Positions 53,537 to 62,972 are shown, numbered from the stretch's first letter. The stretch: 64,000 bases of DNA from Desulfovibrio sp. (GCA_030145055.1 JAQYWK010000003.1:124001-188000); one strand, 5' to 3'. Notes: a model not told the origin generated them from the letters alone. Program-made: numbers and translations.

Positions 53537-55675
53537 TTAATTCTTCAATCCTAATATGGTCTGAAGCATCTGGTCAGCGGTTGTAATCAGCTTTGCTGCA
53601 GCAGTATAAGAATGCTGGAACTTAATAAGGTTACTCATTTCTTCATCAATATTAACGCCTGAAATTTCCTGCTGCCTTTGATCTAAATCAGTAGCCAGCG
53701 TCTGCTGAAAATTGAAATTAAACTTTGCGGTTCCGGTATCAGATCCCACTGCGGCGACAGTTGAATCATAATATTCAACCAAGGTTTGAGTCGTGGTGCC
53801 GTCAAACGGAGTTGTAATGGTTACATTTGCCTGAGCCATCTCTTTAATACTAAGCGCGGAGGTGTTGTCTCCAGTGTTAGCCTCACCAGCGCCGTTAACA
53901 TGTCCGGCATTGATGTAACCTGCATCACCATTAACTGATGGATTAAGCGACAAATTTGCTGCGCCGTGTCCTGCAAAAAAGGTATTCAGACCGAGTCCGG
54001 CGAATAAACCTGAAGTGTCAGTTCCCATCTGGAATTCATAACCATCATTCGCGTCAATCTGTATCTTATGATTACTGACGGACGCATTTACATAGGTTCC
54101 AAAAGAATCATTAATCGCAGTCACCACATCATTCATTGAGTGCTGATCTGGGTCGAAATTTTCAACTCCGGGAGGAACAATGCTGCTGAAATTAATTGTC
54201 CCGAAAGATGCACCGGAAGCCAAATCTCCAGTTACTGAATCATAAAAATACATCATGGAATTTCCGGATTCCAGCTTGTCAGCAAAAGCTAATCCGGATG
54301 ATCCGCTTCCAAGAGCTGTATCATCAGTTGTAACCGAGTATGTTCCTGCCATTGAATTGTGAGCCTTAAGTCCTGACCCCTGCGAATGAATTCTGTTTGT
54401 CTGCCAGATCATTTCGTTGGCCAGAGCATCCATGCGGGCCTTATATTCACCTACATGCTGATCTCTAAAGGAAAATAAGCCAGTCAAAGTTCCGCCACTC
54501 AGCCTTCTCGGATCATCTTGTCCAGTAAAGGATGTCTGCGGAGTGATATTCTCTTTTGTTGAAGTATTCTGCACCCAGTAGAGCGCACTCTTCGGAACAA
54601 TTGTGAATCTATCACCCTTGCTGAAATTATTTACAGGAGAGGTACTTTCATCTCCTGTTTCTCCAAACCATATTTTAAGATCATCCACCTGAATGGCATT
54701 ATCTTCACCGCGAGCGGCAAATGTTCTTGTATTGCCATCAGCATCTTTAAGCCATGTTGTTCCGCCATCAAGAGAGACTCTAAACGAGGCTGCCCCGGCT
54801 CCGGAGGCTACGCCCATGCCGTCATTAACAACATCAAGAGTATATTCGAATGCACTTTCACCGTCGAAATATGCTTTTCCGTCAAAATTTGATTCAGGAG
54901 TAAGGTTATTCTGACTACCAGGTCCATCATAAGAAAGACTGAAACCTCTGTCGCCATCAACTAAAGTCTGACCAGCCTTGGTCAGAATTGTCATGTCGCC
55001 CTTACCATTATCAATGGTCTTGGTATCCATCTTCTCAGAAAGTTCACGAATCAGACGCGCTCTTTCATCATAAAGAGCATTCGGATTATTCTGGCCGTCA
55101 ATCTGCTCAACATTAATACGACCATTGAGGTCAGCAATTCGAGTTATTAGGTCGTTAGCTACGCCAACATCCTGTCTAATGTAATCCTCAACCTGCTGCT
55201 GATAACGATCTAGATTATCTTGCATGCCAGTGATGCTGCTAATCATATTTCTTGAGTCATCCAGAAGCTGCTGACGGGAAGCGGCATTATTCGGACGCTG
55301 GGAAAGATCCTGCCAATCATTAAAAAATGTTGTCAGATTAGAGTTGATACCATAACCGCTTGATTCGTTAAAAAGACTCTCAACACTACGCAGGTTATTA
55401 TATAATGAGTCCCAACGTTCCCGCTCAGTTGCCTTATCGTTATAGCTATTTTCAATAAACTGATCAAAATTTCGGTAAACCTCAGCAGCTCTTACACCGG
55501 TACCAATCTGACCGGGCATCCCATTAATGCTCTGATTTTCTTCAAGTCGTACGTTACGGCGAGAATACCCTACAGTGTTAACATTTGCTATGTTATCACC
55601 GGTAACTTGTATAGAGGACTGCGAAGCAAATAAAGCTCCACTTCCTAAGTTAAAAAGGGCATTCACTCCAGACAT
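53537..55675 (-). CDS. flgK: Flagellar hook-associated protein FlgK
   Basis: A 712-residue hook-filament junction protein. The N-terminal D0 segment ASQSSIQVTGDNIANVNTVG, YSRRNVRLEE and the C-terminal helical SNLIKFQHSYTAAAKLITTA are typical. The centre contains a D2-type insertion with FRVSLDGGTTWLKD, which resembles the strand repeats in FlgL. It overlaps the FlgN stop by one base (TAATG), so translation is coupled to its chaperone. Confidence 0.94.
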   Translation of the reverse strand: MSGVNALFNLGSGALFASQSSIQVTGDNIANVNTVGYSRRNVRLEENQSINGMPGQIGTGVRAAEVYRNFDQFIENSYNDKATERERWDSLYNNLRSVESLFNESSGYGINSNLTTFFNDWQDLSQRPNNAASRQQLLDDSRNMISSITGMQDNLDRYQQQVEDYIRQDVGVANDLITRIADLNGRINVEQIDGQNNPNALYDERARLIRELSEKMDTKTIDNGKGDMTILTKAGQTLVDGDRGFSLSYDGPGSQNNLTPESNFDGKAYFDGESAFEYTLDVVNDGMGVASGAGAASFRVSLDGGTTWLKDADGNTRTFAARGEDNAIQVDDLKIWFGETGDESTSPVNNFSKGDRFTIVPKSALYWVQNTSTKENITPQTSFTGQDDPRRLSGGTLTGLFSFRDQHVGEYKARMDALANEMIWQTNRIHSQGSGLKAHNSMAGTYSVTTDDTALGSGSSGLAFADKLESGNSMMYFYDSVTGDLASGASFGTINFSSIVPPGVENFDPDQHSMNDVVTAINDSFGTYVNASVSNHKIQIDANDGYEFQMGTDTSGLFAGLGLNTFFAGHGAANLSLNPSVNGDAGYINAGHVNGAGEANTGDNTSALSIKEMAQANVTITTPFDGTTTQTLVEYYDSTVAAVGSDTGTAKFNFNFQQTLATDLDQRQQEISGVNIDEEMSNLIKFQHSYTAAAKLITTADQMLQTILGLKN

Positions 55676-56154
55676 TACAATCTCCCATTAATGAGCGTAG
55701 CTGGAGGTGCTACATTCTGGTATCTACCGCGTGCGGAGTAAACATTGTGACTCTTAGGAGTGATCTCGCGGTGCAGAAAATCGAGCATTGAAGAGGACTG
55801 TTCGAGCAAAGCCTGTGCAAGCTGCTGATTCTTAGCAGCCTGAACTGCGCAATCCTGTTCCTGCCCATCCATCTTAAGTAAAAGATTTTCAAGCTTAACT
55901 CTGTGTTCATCAGCGAGAGCCGGCAAAATATCTGTCAATCTCTCCGCGGCAGGGTCAATTTTTTGAGCTAAGGCTCTCAGTGACATGCGTTCAGAGGCTA
56001 TCTGGCGCATAAGTTCCTGAATTACCATCTCCACAGAGGTTACTCCCTGTGGATCGTTCTTCATAAGTAAGGAAAATTCTTCCTTAAGAAGCATGGAAAG
56101 TAACAATACAGCTTTTGACTGCCTGCTTACATTTTCCTGTATGTACTTAATCAT
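55675..56154 (-). CDS. flgN: FlgN-type flagellar export chaperone
   Basis: A 159-residue, mostly helical protein (LSMLLKEEFSLLMKNDPQG, then EHRVKLENLLLKMDGQ) with the C-terminal YSARGRYQ tail seen in this family. It binds and delivers FlgK and FlgL to the export gate. GGAGGC precedes the ATG, and its stop overlaps the flgK start. Similarity is weak, as usual for FlgN, but position and pattern agree. Confidence 0.82.
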   Translation of the reverse strand: MIKYIQENVSRQSKAVLLLSMLLKEEFSLLMKNDPQGVTSVEMVIQELMRQIASERMSLRALAQKIDPAAERLTDILPALADEHRVKLENLLLKMDGQEQDCAVQAAKNQQLAQALLEQSSSMLDFLHREITPKSHNVYSARGRYQNVAPPATLINGRL

Positions 56155-56231
56155 CTCATGCCTCCAACCTGCTAAATAGCTGTTTTAATTTAACTTACAA
56201 TTAATAGTTCTTAATTTTTAAAAACCTATAT

Positions 56232-56993
56232 TTATATTCCTGCAAGTTTCTTACCAATTACATCAGCGGTAACACCCTGCCCATAAACTTTCTTATCGTG
56301 TTCAAACTCAATCCTTCGTGCTAAATTTTCAATTCTTGCCATCGCTTCAGGCCTGCTAAGAAAGGTTGCTTCCTGCACCACGCCTTTTTCAGCTGTAACT
56401 TCAGCCCCTGAATCAGAATTGACGTTTTCGCGAGCGATCTTTCTTTCAACCCTCTGACCAAATGAAAAATCAGTATCATTTAAAGCTATCCCCGGCTTTG
56501 GAAGAGGAATTCCGGGAACGCCATCTAATCCTATATTTTCATGCGTACCGGTCTTGCGAACACCTTCTTTTGTTCCCTTGCGACCAACTTCATCAAGAGT
56601 CTTAAGCGCGGTGGAATTACCTGTTCCGGGCAGAGTTGCCTTGCTTGCATTATCAAGCTTGGATCTGAGCTGCTGGTAAAGCATATCGCCGAGCCCTATT
56701 CCGCCGCCATCAGCTAGCTTTTCGGAAAAATCCTTATCGAACATCGAAGTGTACTGCTCTTCGTAACTATTCTTGAGATAATCGGACTTTTGAACGCCTT
56801 TACGCATCTGCTGCCAGATTTTACCCATGAACACAGCTTCGAACTTCTTACATGCACTACGAAGACCTTCGTCAACATTTTCCCCGCCTGAGATTTTATC
56901 ATTGAGCGAATTCAGCTTATTTTTGAACCCTAGGAGCTCTTGCCCCTCGGCACTTGCCTTAGCTGTTGCGGAATCATGTCCTGAGATAATCAT
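56232..56993 (-). CDS. flgJ: FlgJ-like rod protein without muramidase domain
   Basis: A 253-residue protein. The N-terminal rod-binding segment (ACKKFEAVFMGKIWQQMRKG, YTSMFDKDFSEKLADGGGIGL) is the conserved FlgJ part. The C-terminal 150 residues are low in structure and lack the glucosaminidase domain of enterobacterial FlgJ. The ATG at 56993 follows GGAGG in the end of flgI (1 base after its stop). A separate hydrolase would be needed for rod passage through the wall. Confidence 0.83.
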   Translation of the reverse strand: MIISGHDSATAKASAEGQELLGFKNKLNSLNDKISGGENVDEGLRSACKKFEAVFMGKIWQQMRKGVQKSDYLKNSYEEQYTSMFDKDFSEKLADGGGIGLGDMLYQQLRSKLDNASKATLPGTGNSTALKTLDEVGRKGTKEGVRKTGTHENIGLDGVPGIPLPKPGIALNDTDFSFGQRVERKIARENVNSDSGAEVTAEKGVVQEATFLSRPEAMARIENLARRIEFEHDKKVYGQGVTADVIGKKLAGI

Positions 56994-56994
56994 G

Positions 56995-58128
56995 TTATAT
57001 GACCTCCAGTTCTGCGTGCAGTGCTCCGGCAACCTTCATTGTCCTAAGTATGGATATGAGGTCCCGCGGTGTTGCGCCGATGGCGTTAAGCCCATCAACC
57101 AGTTCTTGTAATGTTGCACCTTCAACCAGCATCAACCTGTTGTTGTCTTCCTCAACCTGCAACTCTGTTTCAGGAGTTGAGACTGTCTCCGCCCCGACAG
57201 GTGCGAATGGCCCAGGCTGACTGACGTCTGCGCCTTCAGCAATAATGACCTGCAAGTTTCCGTGGGCAATTGCGACCTTGGTCAAACGTACATTCCGGCC
57301 CAGAACAATTGTTCCAGTCTTCTCATCAACAACGACCTTTGCTTTGACATCTGGTGTGATTTCGAGATTTTCAAGAGAAGCCATGAGCGGAACCATGTTC
57401 CCTCGGAAATTATCAGGAATAGCCAAATCTACAGTCGAAGCATCAACTGCGGTGGCATATTTTCCACCGATTGCGGTGTTAATTCTTTTAACCACCTGCA
57501 TGATGGTTCCGAAATCTGACATACCTAAATTAATGGTAATTTTTCTTTGCTTATTAAAATTAAAAGAAACAGCCCGTTCAATTGTCGCACCATTAGGAAT
57601 ACGACCGACGGTTACAACGTTCTTTGATGCAGTGGCTGCTTCTCCTGTGGCAGAAAAACCACCTACAGTAAGTGCTCCCTGTGCAAGAGCATAAACATTT
57701 CCGTCTATACCTTTTAGAGGAGTAAGAAGCAGAACCCCACCGAACAAGCTTTTTGAATCACCTATGGATGAAAGAGTTACATCAAGTGGAGCTCCGGGCT
57801 TACCGGAAACAGGCATCTTGGCGGTTACCATTACAGCGGCAACGTTCTTAGGTTTAATGGAACCACTATCAACTTGTACGCCCATTTTTTCGAGCATGTT
57901 AACCATGGAAGTGATCGTAAACGCAGAGTTCGTTCCATCACCGGTTCCTGAGAGACCGACAACAAGACCGTACCCGACCAGAGCATTGTCACGCACACCA
58001 CTGAAGGATGATATATCCTTTAGCCGCACAGCTTCTGCTGATTGTGCATGCATGAATATGACGAACAAAAGCAGTACTGCTGCCATTAACCCTGCTGGTA
58101 TGCTGTTCGTCCTATTAACGCGTTTCAT
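56995..58128 (-). CDS. flgI: Flagellar P-ring protein FlgI
   Basis: A 377-residue periplasmic ring subunit with a signal peptide ([21 protein letters not shown]). Motifs: [37 protein letters not shown] and [10 protein letters not shown]. The C-terminus ([24 protein letters not shown]) is typical. The start is ATG 58128 with GGAGG 5 bases upstream. It lies 61 bases after flgH. Confidence 0.95.
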   Translation of the reverse strand: MKRVNRTNSIPAGLMAAVLLLFVIFMHAQSAEAVRLKDISSFSGVRDNALVGYGLVVGLSGTGDGTNSAFTITSMVNMLEKMGVQVDSGSIKPKNVAAVMVTAKMPVSGKPGAPLDVTLSSIGDSKSLFGGVLLLTPLKGIDGNVYALAQGALTVGGFSATGEAATASKNVVTVGRIPNGATIERAVSFNFNKQRKITINLGMSDFGTIMQVVKRINTAIGGKYATAVDASTVDLAIPDNFRGNMVPLMASLENLEITPDVKAKVVVDEKTGTIVLGRNVRLTKVAIAHGNLQVIIAEGADVSQPGPFAPVGAETVSTPETELQVEEDNNRLMLVEGATLQELVDGLNAIGATPRDLISILRTMKVAGALHAELEVI

Positions 58129-58189
58129 CTTATCCTCCGGTTTGATCAACTGTGACTCGAAATTTTAAGTTATATAAAAATTTAACTAA

Positions 58190-58888
58190 CTAGAAAGGCC
58201 ATACGTTATCAAGAATCCTTGAAAGCCATCCAGGTCTCTGCTTGTCTGCAAGAATGCCGCGCCCGTAAACTTCGATCTGAGCATCAGCAAGATAGTTGGA
58301 CTGAACAGTATTGGTCGGTCCGATATCTCTCTGCCTGAGAAGACCGCGTACAACCAGAACCTGAGTTTCATCATTGATTCTGACCTGTCTGGCTCCCTCA
58401 ACCTGCATTACATTTCCGGGAAGAATTCTTACAACCCTACAAGCAACTGAAGCTGTGAGAGTTGATTCATTCTTGGTTTCACCGGTACTCTTGAACTTAT
58501 TAGAGGTATCGGACCCTATCAACGGGGTATCTCCGGCATTACCTTTAAGATTAAAAGGATCAACTAGAGCCATTGGGCCGCCATAAAAATTTGATACGCT
58601 CATGCCCGTCTTATTTTCGCGCTCGGCCTTCGAGTTCGAAGTATGCTTTCCTTTACTTGTTTCAGTAACGGTCACAACTACGATATCGCCGATCCTACGA
58701 GCTCTGTTATCGTCAAAAAGATAATCAGATCCGGCAGGTATAAAAAGAGAACCCGGATTACTGAGAGCTTCCGGTTCATACGAAACAGGAGGCGTCATAA
58801 CCGGCATAGGTGTTGGAGTCTGCTTGGCAGGAGTGCATCCGGCACCTAAAAGCATTAATAGTGATACTGCCAATATTGATTTTTTCAT
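58190..58888 (-). CDS. flgH: Flagellar L-ring lipoprotein FlgH
   Basis: A 232-residue outer-membrane ring subunit. The lipobox is LGAGC (about residues 16-20). Motifs: GSLFIPAGSDYLFDDNRARR, GDIVVVTVTETSKGKHTSNS and QVEGARQVRINDETQVLVVR. ATG 58888 has GGAGG 8 bases upstream. It is between flgA and flgI. Confidence 0.95.
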   Translation of the reverse strand: MKKSILAVSLLMLLGAGCTPAKQTPTPMPVMTPPVSYEPEALSNPGSLFIPAGSDYLFDDNRARRIGDIVVVTVTETSKGKHTSNSKAERENKTGMSVSNFYGGPMALVDPFNLKGNAGDTPLIGSDTSNKFKSTGETKNESTLTASVACRVVRILPGNVMQVEGARQVRINDETQVLVVRGLLRQRDIGPTNTVQSNYLADAQIEVYGRGILADKQRPGWLSRILDNVWPF

Positions 58889-58909
58889 TATTCCGTCCTC
58901 CACTTGTAC

Positions 58910-59917
58910 TTACCTAACTAAAACAGTCTGAGCATTGACGACTTTACCAACGACTTTTCTCTTACTTTGCAAATTGCGGACCGTAATGCTCTGGCCAACG
59001 CCTGCGTCTTCTAAAGACTCTACAGGAACAGACAGTCGAATATGCTTTCCTCTGAAAACCAGAGAAACTTTGTCTCCCCTCGAAATAACCGGAGCTGGCT
59101 CTATTGAAGACTTCATTATGGGCTGACCTGTTCCAACCGGAATCTTGATTCTCCAAGGTCCGCCTTTGCCATCCCAAGCCCTGTTACCCATGTGGGCCAT
59201 ATTTTTATTTTTCCAAGTAATCAGGTCTGGTGTAATGACTTCCTTGCGATTCAGGGGGCGAACCGGACAAGGAACAGGTTTCCAAAGATCAACAAAAACT
59301 CCGCCTGAAATATTCCTTAAAACCTTACCATCGACACTCACAATTTCCATCCTGAAAGAGTTATTACCCGGAGCAAGTGTGCGTGGAATTTTAATCTTCA
59401 AACTGTCCATTGTGTCTGCAAAAAAAAGATGACTCGGTAATTTAAAGTCTCTAAATTTATGATCACCGCCCATCGCTTCTGCGTGCGGAGTCAAGACTTT
59501 GACAACGACTCTTTTGAGCTGTTCTTCGTCCATAACCTTTCCGCCAGACTGAACAGTCAACGTGGCGGGAAGCACGCAATTGGAAATCATATCACCGAGG
59601 TAATGCTTAAGGATGACCTTGAGCTTTTTGCGATTAACTCTTGTAGGCTTACGTCCGAAAGCAGGAGCATTCCACAATTCCACTTCTGAAAGATCTCGCT
59701 TAGTATTTACGGCTAAATCACCATAAAATTCAGCAATATCACCAAGTGTAACTCTAGGACCGTTAACCGTAGCAGCAGATTTGATAACAATGCGCCAATC
59801 GGAATTCTGCTTTGGTGAAGCATCAGCGGAAACAACGGCGAGAACAGTCATAGCTGCAATCACCAAAACTATTACTGACACCCTGCACAGGTTTATATAT
59901 CTTTCTGCTAAGGTCAT
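58910..59917 (-). CDS. flgA: Flagellar P-ring assembly chaperone FlgA
   Basis: A 335-residue periplasmic chaperone with a signal segment (VSVIVLVIAAMTVLAVVSADA) and a C-terminal SAF/AFP-like domain: CPVRPLNRKEVITPDLITWK, GQPIMKSSIEPAPVISRGDKV. It delivers FlgI. ATG 59917 has GAGG 8 bases upstream. The order flgG-flgA-flgH-flgI matches other Desulfovibrionaceae. Confidence 0.9.
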   Translation of the reverse strand: MTLAERYINLCRVSVIVLVIAAMTVLAVVSADASPKQNSDWRIVIKSAATVNGPRVTLGDIAEFYGDLAVNTKRDLSEVELWNAPAFGRKPTRVNRKKLKVILKHYLGDMISNCVLPATLTVQSGGKVMDEEQLKRVVVKVLTPHAEAMGGDHKFRDFKLPSHLFFADTMDSLKIKIPRTLAPGNNSFRMEIVSVDGKVLRNISGGVFVDLWKPVPCPVRPLNRKEVITPDLITWKNKNMAHMGNRAWDGKGGPWRIKIPVGTGQPIMKSSIEPAPVISRGDKVSLVFRGKHIRLSVPVESLEDAGVGQSITVRNLQSKRKVVGKVVNAQTVLVR

Positions 59918-59986
59918 GAGAGTCACCTCTTTCCAAGTTGCGAAGCAGGTAATACCGCAAGCGTGCGATATTACCCACCGCTCGAA

Positions 59987-60769
59987 TTATCGTTTGGTGT
60001 TGATAGCTGTCTGGAGCATAGAGTCAGATGTTGTGATGGCTTTTGAGTTAGTCTCATAAGCTCTCTGACCGACAATAAGCCCAACCATTTCATCAACTAG
60101 TTCCACGTTGGAACCTTCAAGATATCCCTGAGCGATGGTCCCGAATCTGTCGTCACCAGGAACTCCCTCAACAGGCGTGCCAGAAGCTTCGGTTTCTACG
60201 TAAAGGTTTTTACCCATAGCATTAAGTCCGGCTTTATTAATAAAGTCGTAGATAGGAACATCTACTGCGGCTAATTCAACACCGTTCTTATCAAGTGCAG
60301 CCATATGCCCTGTCTCAGAAACAACTACGTTTACAGCTTCCGGTGGAACTACAAATTCCGGCTGCAAAGTATACCCGTTAGAAGTAACAACACGCCCTTC
60401 ATTATCGAGCTTAAAAGCTCCGGAACGAGTATAGGCATCTTCGCCGTTATGATTAATTTTAAAGAATCCATTACCTTCGATGGCAAGATCAAGAGGATTG
60501 CCAGTGCTTTCAAAAGACCCCTGACTAAAAAACTTGTGAATACTAACCTGCTTAACACCCATACCAACCTGCATACCGGTAGGAAGCCTGTTTCCACCCT
60601 GCACCTGAGTCCCTGCAATCTGCATGGTCTGGTACATAAGATCTTCAAATTCCACTCTACTTTTCTTAAAACCTTGCGTATTTACGTTGGCAAGGTTGTT
60701 CGAAAGAACATCAATGTGAGCCTGCTGTGCAACCATTCCAGTCGCTGCAGTCCATAGTGAACGCATCAT
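59987..60769 (-). CDS. flgG: Flagellar distal rod protein FlgG
   Basis: A 260-residue rod subunit. N-terminal RSLWTAATGMVAQQAHIDVL, NNLANVNTQGFKKSRVEFED and C-terminal EMVGLIVGQRAYETNSKAIT are diagnostic. It forms the distal rod that crosses the periplasm. It follows flgF by 17 bases. Confidence 0.95.
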   Translation of the reverse strand: MMRSLWTAATGMVAQQAHIDVLSNNLANVNTQGFKKSRVEFEDLMYQTMQIAGTQVQGGNRLPTGMQVGMGVKQVSIHKFFSQGSFESTGNPLDLAIEGNGFFKINHNGEDAYTRSGAFKLDNEGRVVTSNGYTLQPEFVVPPEAVNVVVSETGHMAALDKNGVELAAVDVPIYDFINKAGLNAMGKNLYVETEASGTPVEGVPGDDRFGTIAQGYLEGSNVELVDEMVGLIVGQRAYETNSKAITTSDSMLQTAINTKR

Positions 60770-60786
60770 AACTTCATCCCCCTGTG

Positions 60787-61551
60787 TTACGTTGCCCTAC
60801 CGACCTGCTGAATGACCTTCTTGTCGAGTTCATCAGTGCCGGTAATCATTTTTTGATACATTTCAAAGCTGCGCTGACTTTCAATCATTGCAACCATTTC
60901 ATTAATAACTTCAACATTGGACTTTTCGATATATCCTTGAAGTATGTCTCCGGTTCCAGGAGCTACTTCACCTTCTATAGAATATAAATTTTCACCCTCT
61001 TTTTTGACAGTACGAGGGTCAACAGCCTGAACAAAATCGAGCTGAGCAAGCTCCTGACCATCAGCGCGAATTAATCCGCCTTCGTCGATAGTAACTTCGG
61101 CGCGTGGAGGAATTGAAACAGGACCTCCAGATGCCATCACGGGGTACCCCTGCTCAGTAATCAAGTTGCCCTCAGGAGAAAGGGTAAACACTCCATTTCG
61201 AGTAAAAAACTCTCCACCGTCCTTTTGGACCTTGAAGAATCCATCGCCTCTGATAGCGATATCAAGTGAGTTTCCGGTTTTTTGGAGGGACCCTTGAGAC
61301 ATGTCGATAACTTCTTCAGATAGTCTAGGACGTGCCATAAGCCTTGGCTTCGGGAACATGTTTTTGTCCCGAATGAAAGACTTTGCATCCACTACGTAGT
61401 CATGTGCAAATTTTACAAAGGTATCTTCGAACGCACATGTGTCACGTTTAAAGCCTGTAGTATTAACGTTAGCCAAATTATTGGCACTAATACTAACCCT
61501 GTGTTCATTGGACATGGCCCCGAAAAGAGCACTAAATATACTGGTTTGCAT
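60787..61551 (-). CDS. flgF: Flagellar proximal rod protein FlgF
   Basis: A 254-residue rod protein of the FlgF/FlgG family. N-terminal IFSALFGAMSNEHRVSISAN, NLANVNTTGFKRDTCAFED and C-terminal EMVAMIESQRSFEMYQKMIT identify it. It is the first gene of the operon, with a sigma-54 promoter 41 bases upstream. Confidence 0.9.
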   Translation of the reverse strand: MQTSIFSALFGAMSNEHRVSISANNLANVNTTGFKRDTCAFEDTFVKFAHDYVVDAKSFIRDKNMFPKPRLMARPRLSEEVIDMSQGSLQKTGNSLDIAIRGDGFFKVQKDGGEFFTRNGVFTLSPEGNLITEQGYPVMASGGPVSIPPRAEVTIDEGGLIRADGQELAQLDFVQAVDPRTVKKEGENLYSIEGEVAPGTGDILQGYIEKSNVEVINEMVAMIESQRSFEMYQKMITGTDELDKKVIQQVGRAT

Positions 61552-61591
61552 CTATTTTCTCCTGAAAAAGGCTATTGCTTGAAACAGTACT

Positions 61592-61607
61592 TGCAAACAA
61601 CAGGCCA
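61592..61607 (-). promoter_or_regulatory. Sigma-54 (-24/-12) promoter of the flgF operon
   Basis: On the minus strand TGGCCTGTTGTTTGCA matches TGGCACGN4TTGCW, with GG and GC at correct spacing. It lies 41 bases before the flgF start codon, so the rod-ring-hook-junction operon is probably under sigma-54. Confidence 0.75.
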
Positions 61608-61622
61608 ATTCAAAAAAAAGAC

Positions 61623-61668
61623 AAAAAAAAATAATCCCGACCAAGCATTAGCTTAATCGGGATTATTA
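61623..61668 (-). terminator. Intrinsic terminator after the GPPGH-repeat gene
   Basis: AATAATCCCGA (61630-61640) pairs with TCGGGATTATT (61657-61667), with an eight-base T-run on the minus strand. Confidence 0.9.
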
Positions 61669-61689
61669 AAATCTATATAAAGAAGAAAT

Positions 61690-61953
61690 CTATGCAGTAT
61701 AGTGTATGACCGAACCAGAGGACGCTTCTGGATAAAAACCTTGAGTTGCGTCTACTGAAATAATATTACCTGTGACGTTATCCGAAACAAACCCCATAGT
61801 GGCTTCGACACTTCTTGTTCCCTGTGTTGCTGGCGTAATTTCTACATGCCCTGCAAGTCCGGGTTCAAAATGACCGGGATCTCCAGCACGAATATGACCG
61901 GGAGGTCCTGCGACAATATGACCTGGAGGGCCTGCTACGATATTATCTGTGAG
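61690..61953 (-). repeat. Tandem 24-base repeat array inside the GPPGH gene
   Basis: The region coding for residues 8-39 (about 61846-61941) consists of four imperfect 24-base units, the first two almost identical. The coding frame is kept, since 24 is a multiple of three. Confidence 0.65.
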
Positions 61954-61962
61954 TATTGGCAT
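61690..61962 (-). CDS. GPPGH-repeat mini-protein of unknown function
   Basis: A 90-residue protein whose residues 8-39 are four tandem eight-residue units: IVAGPPGH, IVAGPPGH, IRAGDPGH and FEPGLAGH. A second part has SVEATMGFVSD and SVDATQGFYPE, two further related units. There is no signal peptide or membrane segment. The histidine-ending units could bind metal or form a fibre-like rod, but I do not recognise a family. GAGTGGATT precedes the ATG. It is a lone gene with its own terminator, next to the flagellar operon. Confidence 0.65.
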   Translation of the reverse strand: MPILTDNIVAGPPGHIVAGPPGHIRAGDPGHFEPGLAGHVEITPATQGTRSVEATMGFVSDNVTGNIISVDATQGFYPEASSGSVIHYTA

Positions 61963-61981
61963 AATCCACTCGCTCTAGTTT

Positions 61982-62010
61982 ATGTGTTATCTATGTATAA
62001 AATAACACAT
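61982..62010. promoter_or_regulatory. Palindrome upstream of the GPPGH gene
   Basis: ATGTGTTAT (61982-61990) and ATAACACAT (62002-62010) are perfect inverted repeats with an 11-base spacer, 20 bases before the start codon. It is a candidate operator or a hairpin. Confidence 0.5.
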
Positions 62011-62199
62011 GATCAGAACAAGTCAAATGAACATATCTAAAGCTGAAAAGAGTTGCTGAAAGCGTTAATTTTCAAATTCAGAATACCATTTGCAGATTCC
62101 TTATCTTATATGATAATAATATCCTCAGAAAAAACATCGTTTCCATCAAGCATCCCTTTCCACTCCTAGAGCCTTAAGGATTAAAAAAAATCACAAGGC

Positions 62200-62429
62200 T
62201 TGACATTGCAAAATGATGCGCCTAAGTTGCTGTCCTCGGTGCGAATGTATTTTAGGGTTTCTTTTTTAGGTGCGGACTTAGGCTTTACTGGCCTTAACTC
62301 ATACCTGATATCTCGCATCGGGCCTCAAACTGTGACCTTTTGTAGGGTTGTAAGATGCTGAGGTGGGCCTTTTTCAGGTCCACTTTTTTTTATTTTGGTC
62401 GCCATGCGACAATAAAAACGGGGAATATC
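62200..62429 (+). ncRNA. Structured leader upstream of rimP-nusA
   Basis: A TTGACA (62200-62205) begins a region with pairing potential: GCCTAAGT (62220-62227) with ACTTAGGC (62276-62283), GCATC (62314-62318) with GATGC (62355-62359), and CCTCGGTG with the TGCTGAGG around 62357-62363. A Rho-independent hairpin then lies at 62363-62391, before the GTG start of rimP. It could be an attenuator or a small RNA that ends at the terminator. Its class is not recognised. Confidence 0.4.
62363..62391 (+). terminator. Terminator/attenuator hairpin before rimP
   Basis: GTGGGCC (62363-62369) pairs with GGTCCAC (62377-62383; one G-U) and is followed by eight T's. It lies 38 bases before the rimP start, on the same strand, inside the leader. 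Confidence 0.75.
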
Positions 62430-62897
62430 GTGGATCAAGGCTCATTAGCCAAAAAAATAAGTGAATTCGTGGAACCGGCAATCGAGTCCATGGGTCTTTC
62501 ACTTTGGGGTGTTGAAGTAACTTCATCAAACCGCCCAGTTGTTATCCTTTATATAGATAGCGAAACCGGAGTGAGCATTGATCAATGCTCTAAGGTTAGC
62601 AAAGACATCGGGCTTATGCTTGAAGTCGAAGAAGTAATCGACAACGCATATGTTCTTGAAGTGTCCTCCCCCGGTTTAGAACGCAAATTTTTCAAACCAG
62701 AACAGATTACAGCGAAGATCGGTAAAAAGATCGAAGTTGTACTCACAATACCCATGGTGGACCGTAGAAAATTCCGCGGAATCGTAACCGAAACCGACGA
62801 AGACGGCCTCACACTTCAGCTTGAAGATCAAGACGATCCGGTAAAGCTGGAATGGGACAGAATTAGAAAAGCAAAACTCATTCACGAGTTTAAATAA
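62430..62897 (+). CDS. rimP: Ribosome maturation factor RimP
   Basis: A 155-residue 30S assembly factor. Motifs: VEPAIESMGLSLWGVEV, DINVxxS-type YIDSETGVSIDQCSKVSKDI and YVLEVSSPGLERKF. The start is the GTG at 62430 with GGGGAA upstream; the in-frame ORF before it covers the terminator and is not coding. It is the first gene of the rimP-nusA operon, preceded by a terminator-like hairpin. Confidence 0.92.
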   Translation: MDQGSLAKKISEFVEPAIESMGLSLWGVEVTSSNRPVVILYIDSETGVSIDQCSKVSKDIGLMLEVEEVIDNAYVLEVSSPGLERKFFKPEQITAKIGKKIEVVLTIPMVDRRKFRGIVTETDEDGLTLQLEDQDDPVKLEWDRIRKAKLIHEFK

Positions 62898-62972
62898 TAA
62901 TAATCAGGAATTTATCTGGCTTGTCGGTACACATTTTGTGCATTGAACAAAGTACCGGAGCGGAGGAGCGAT

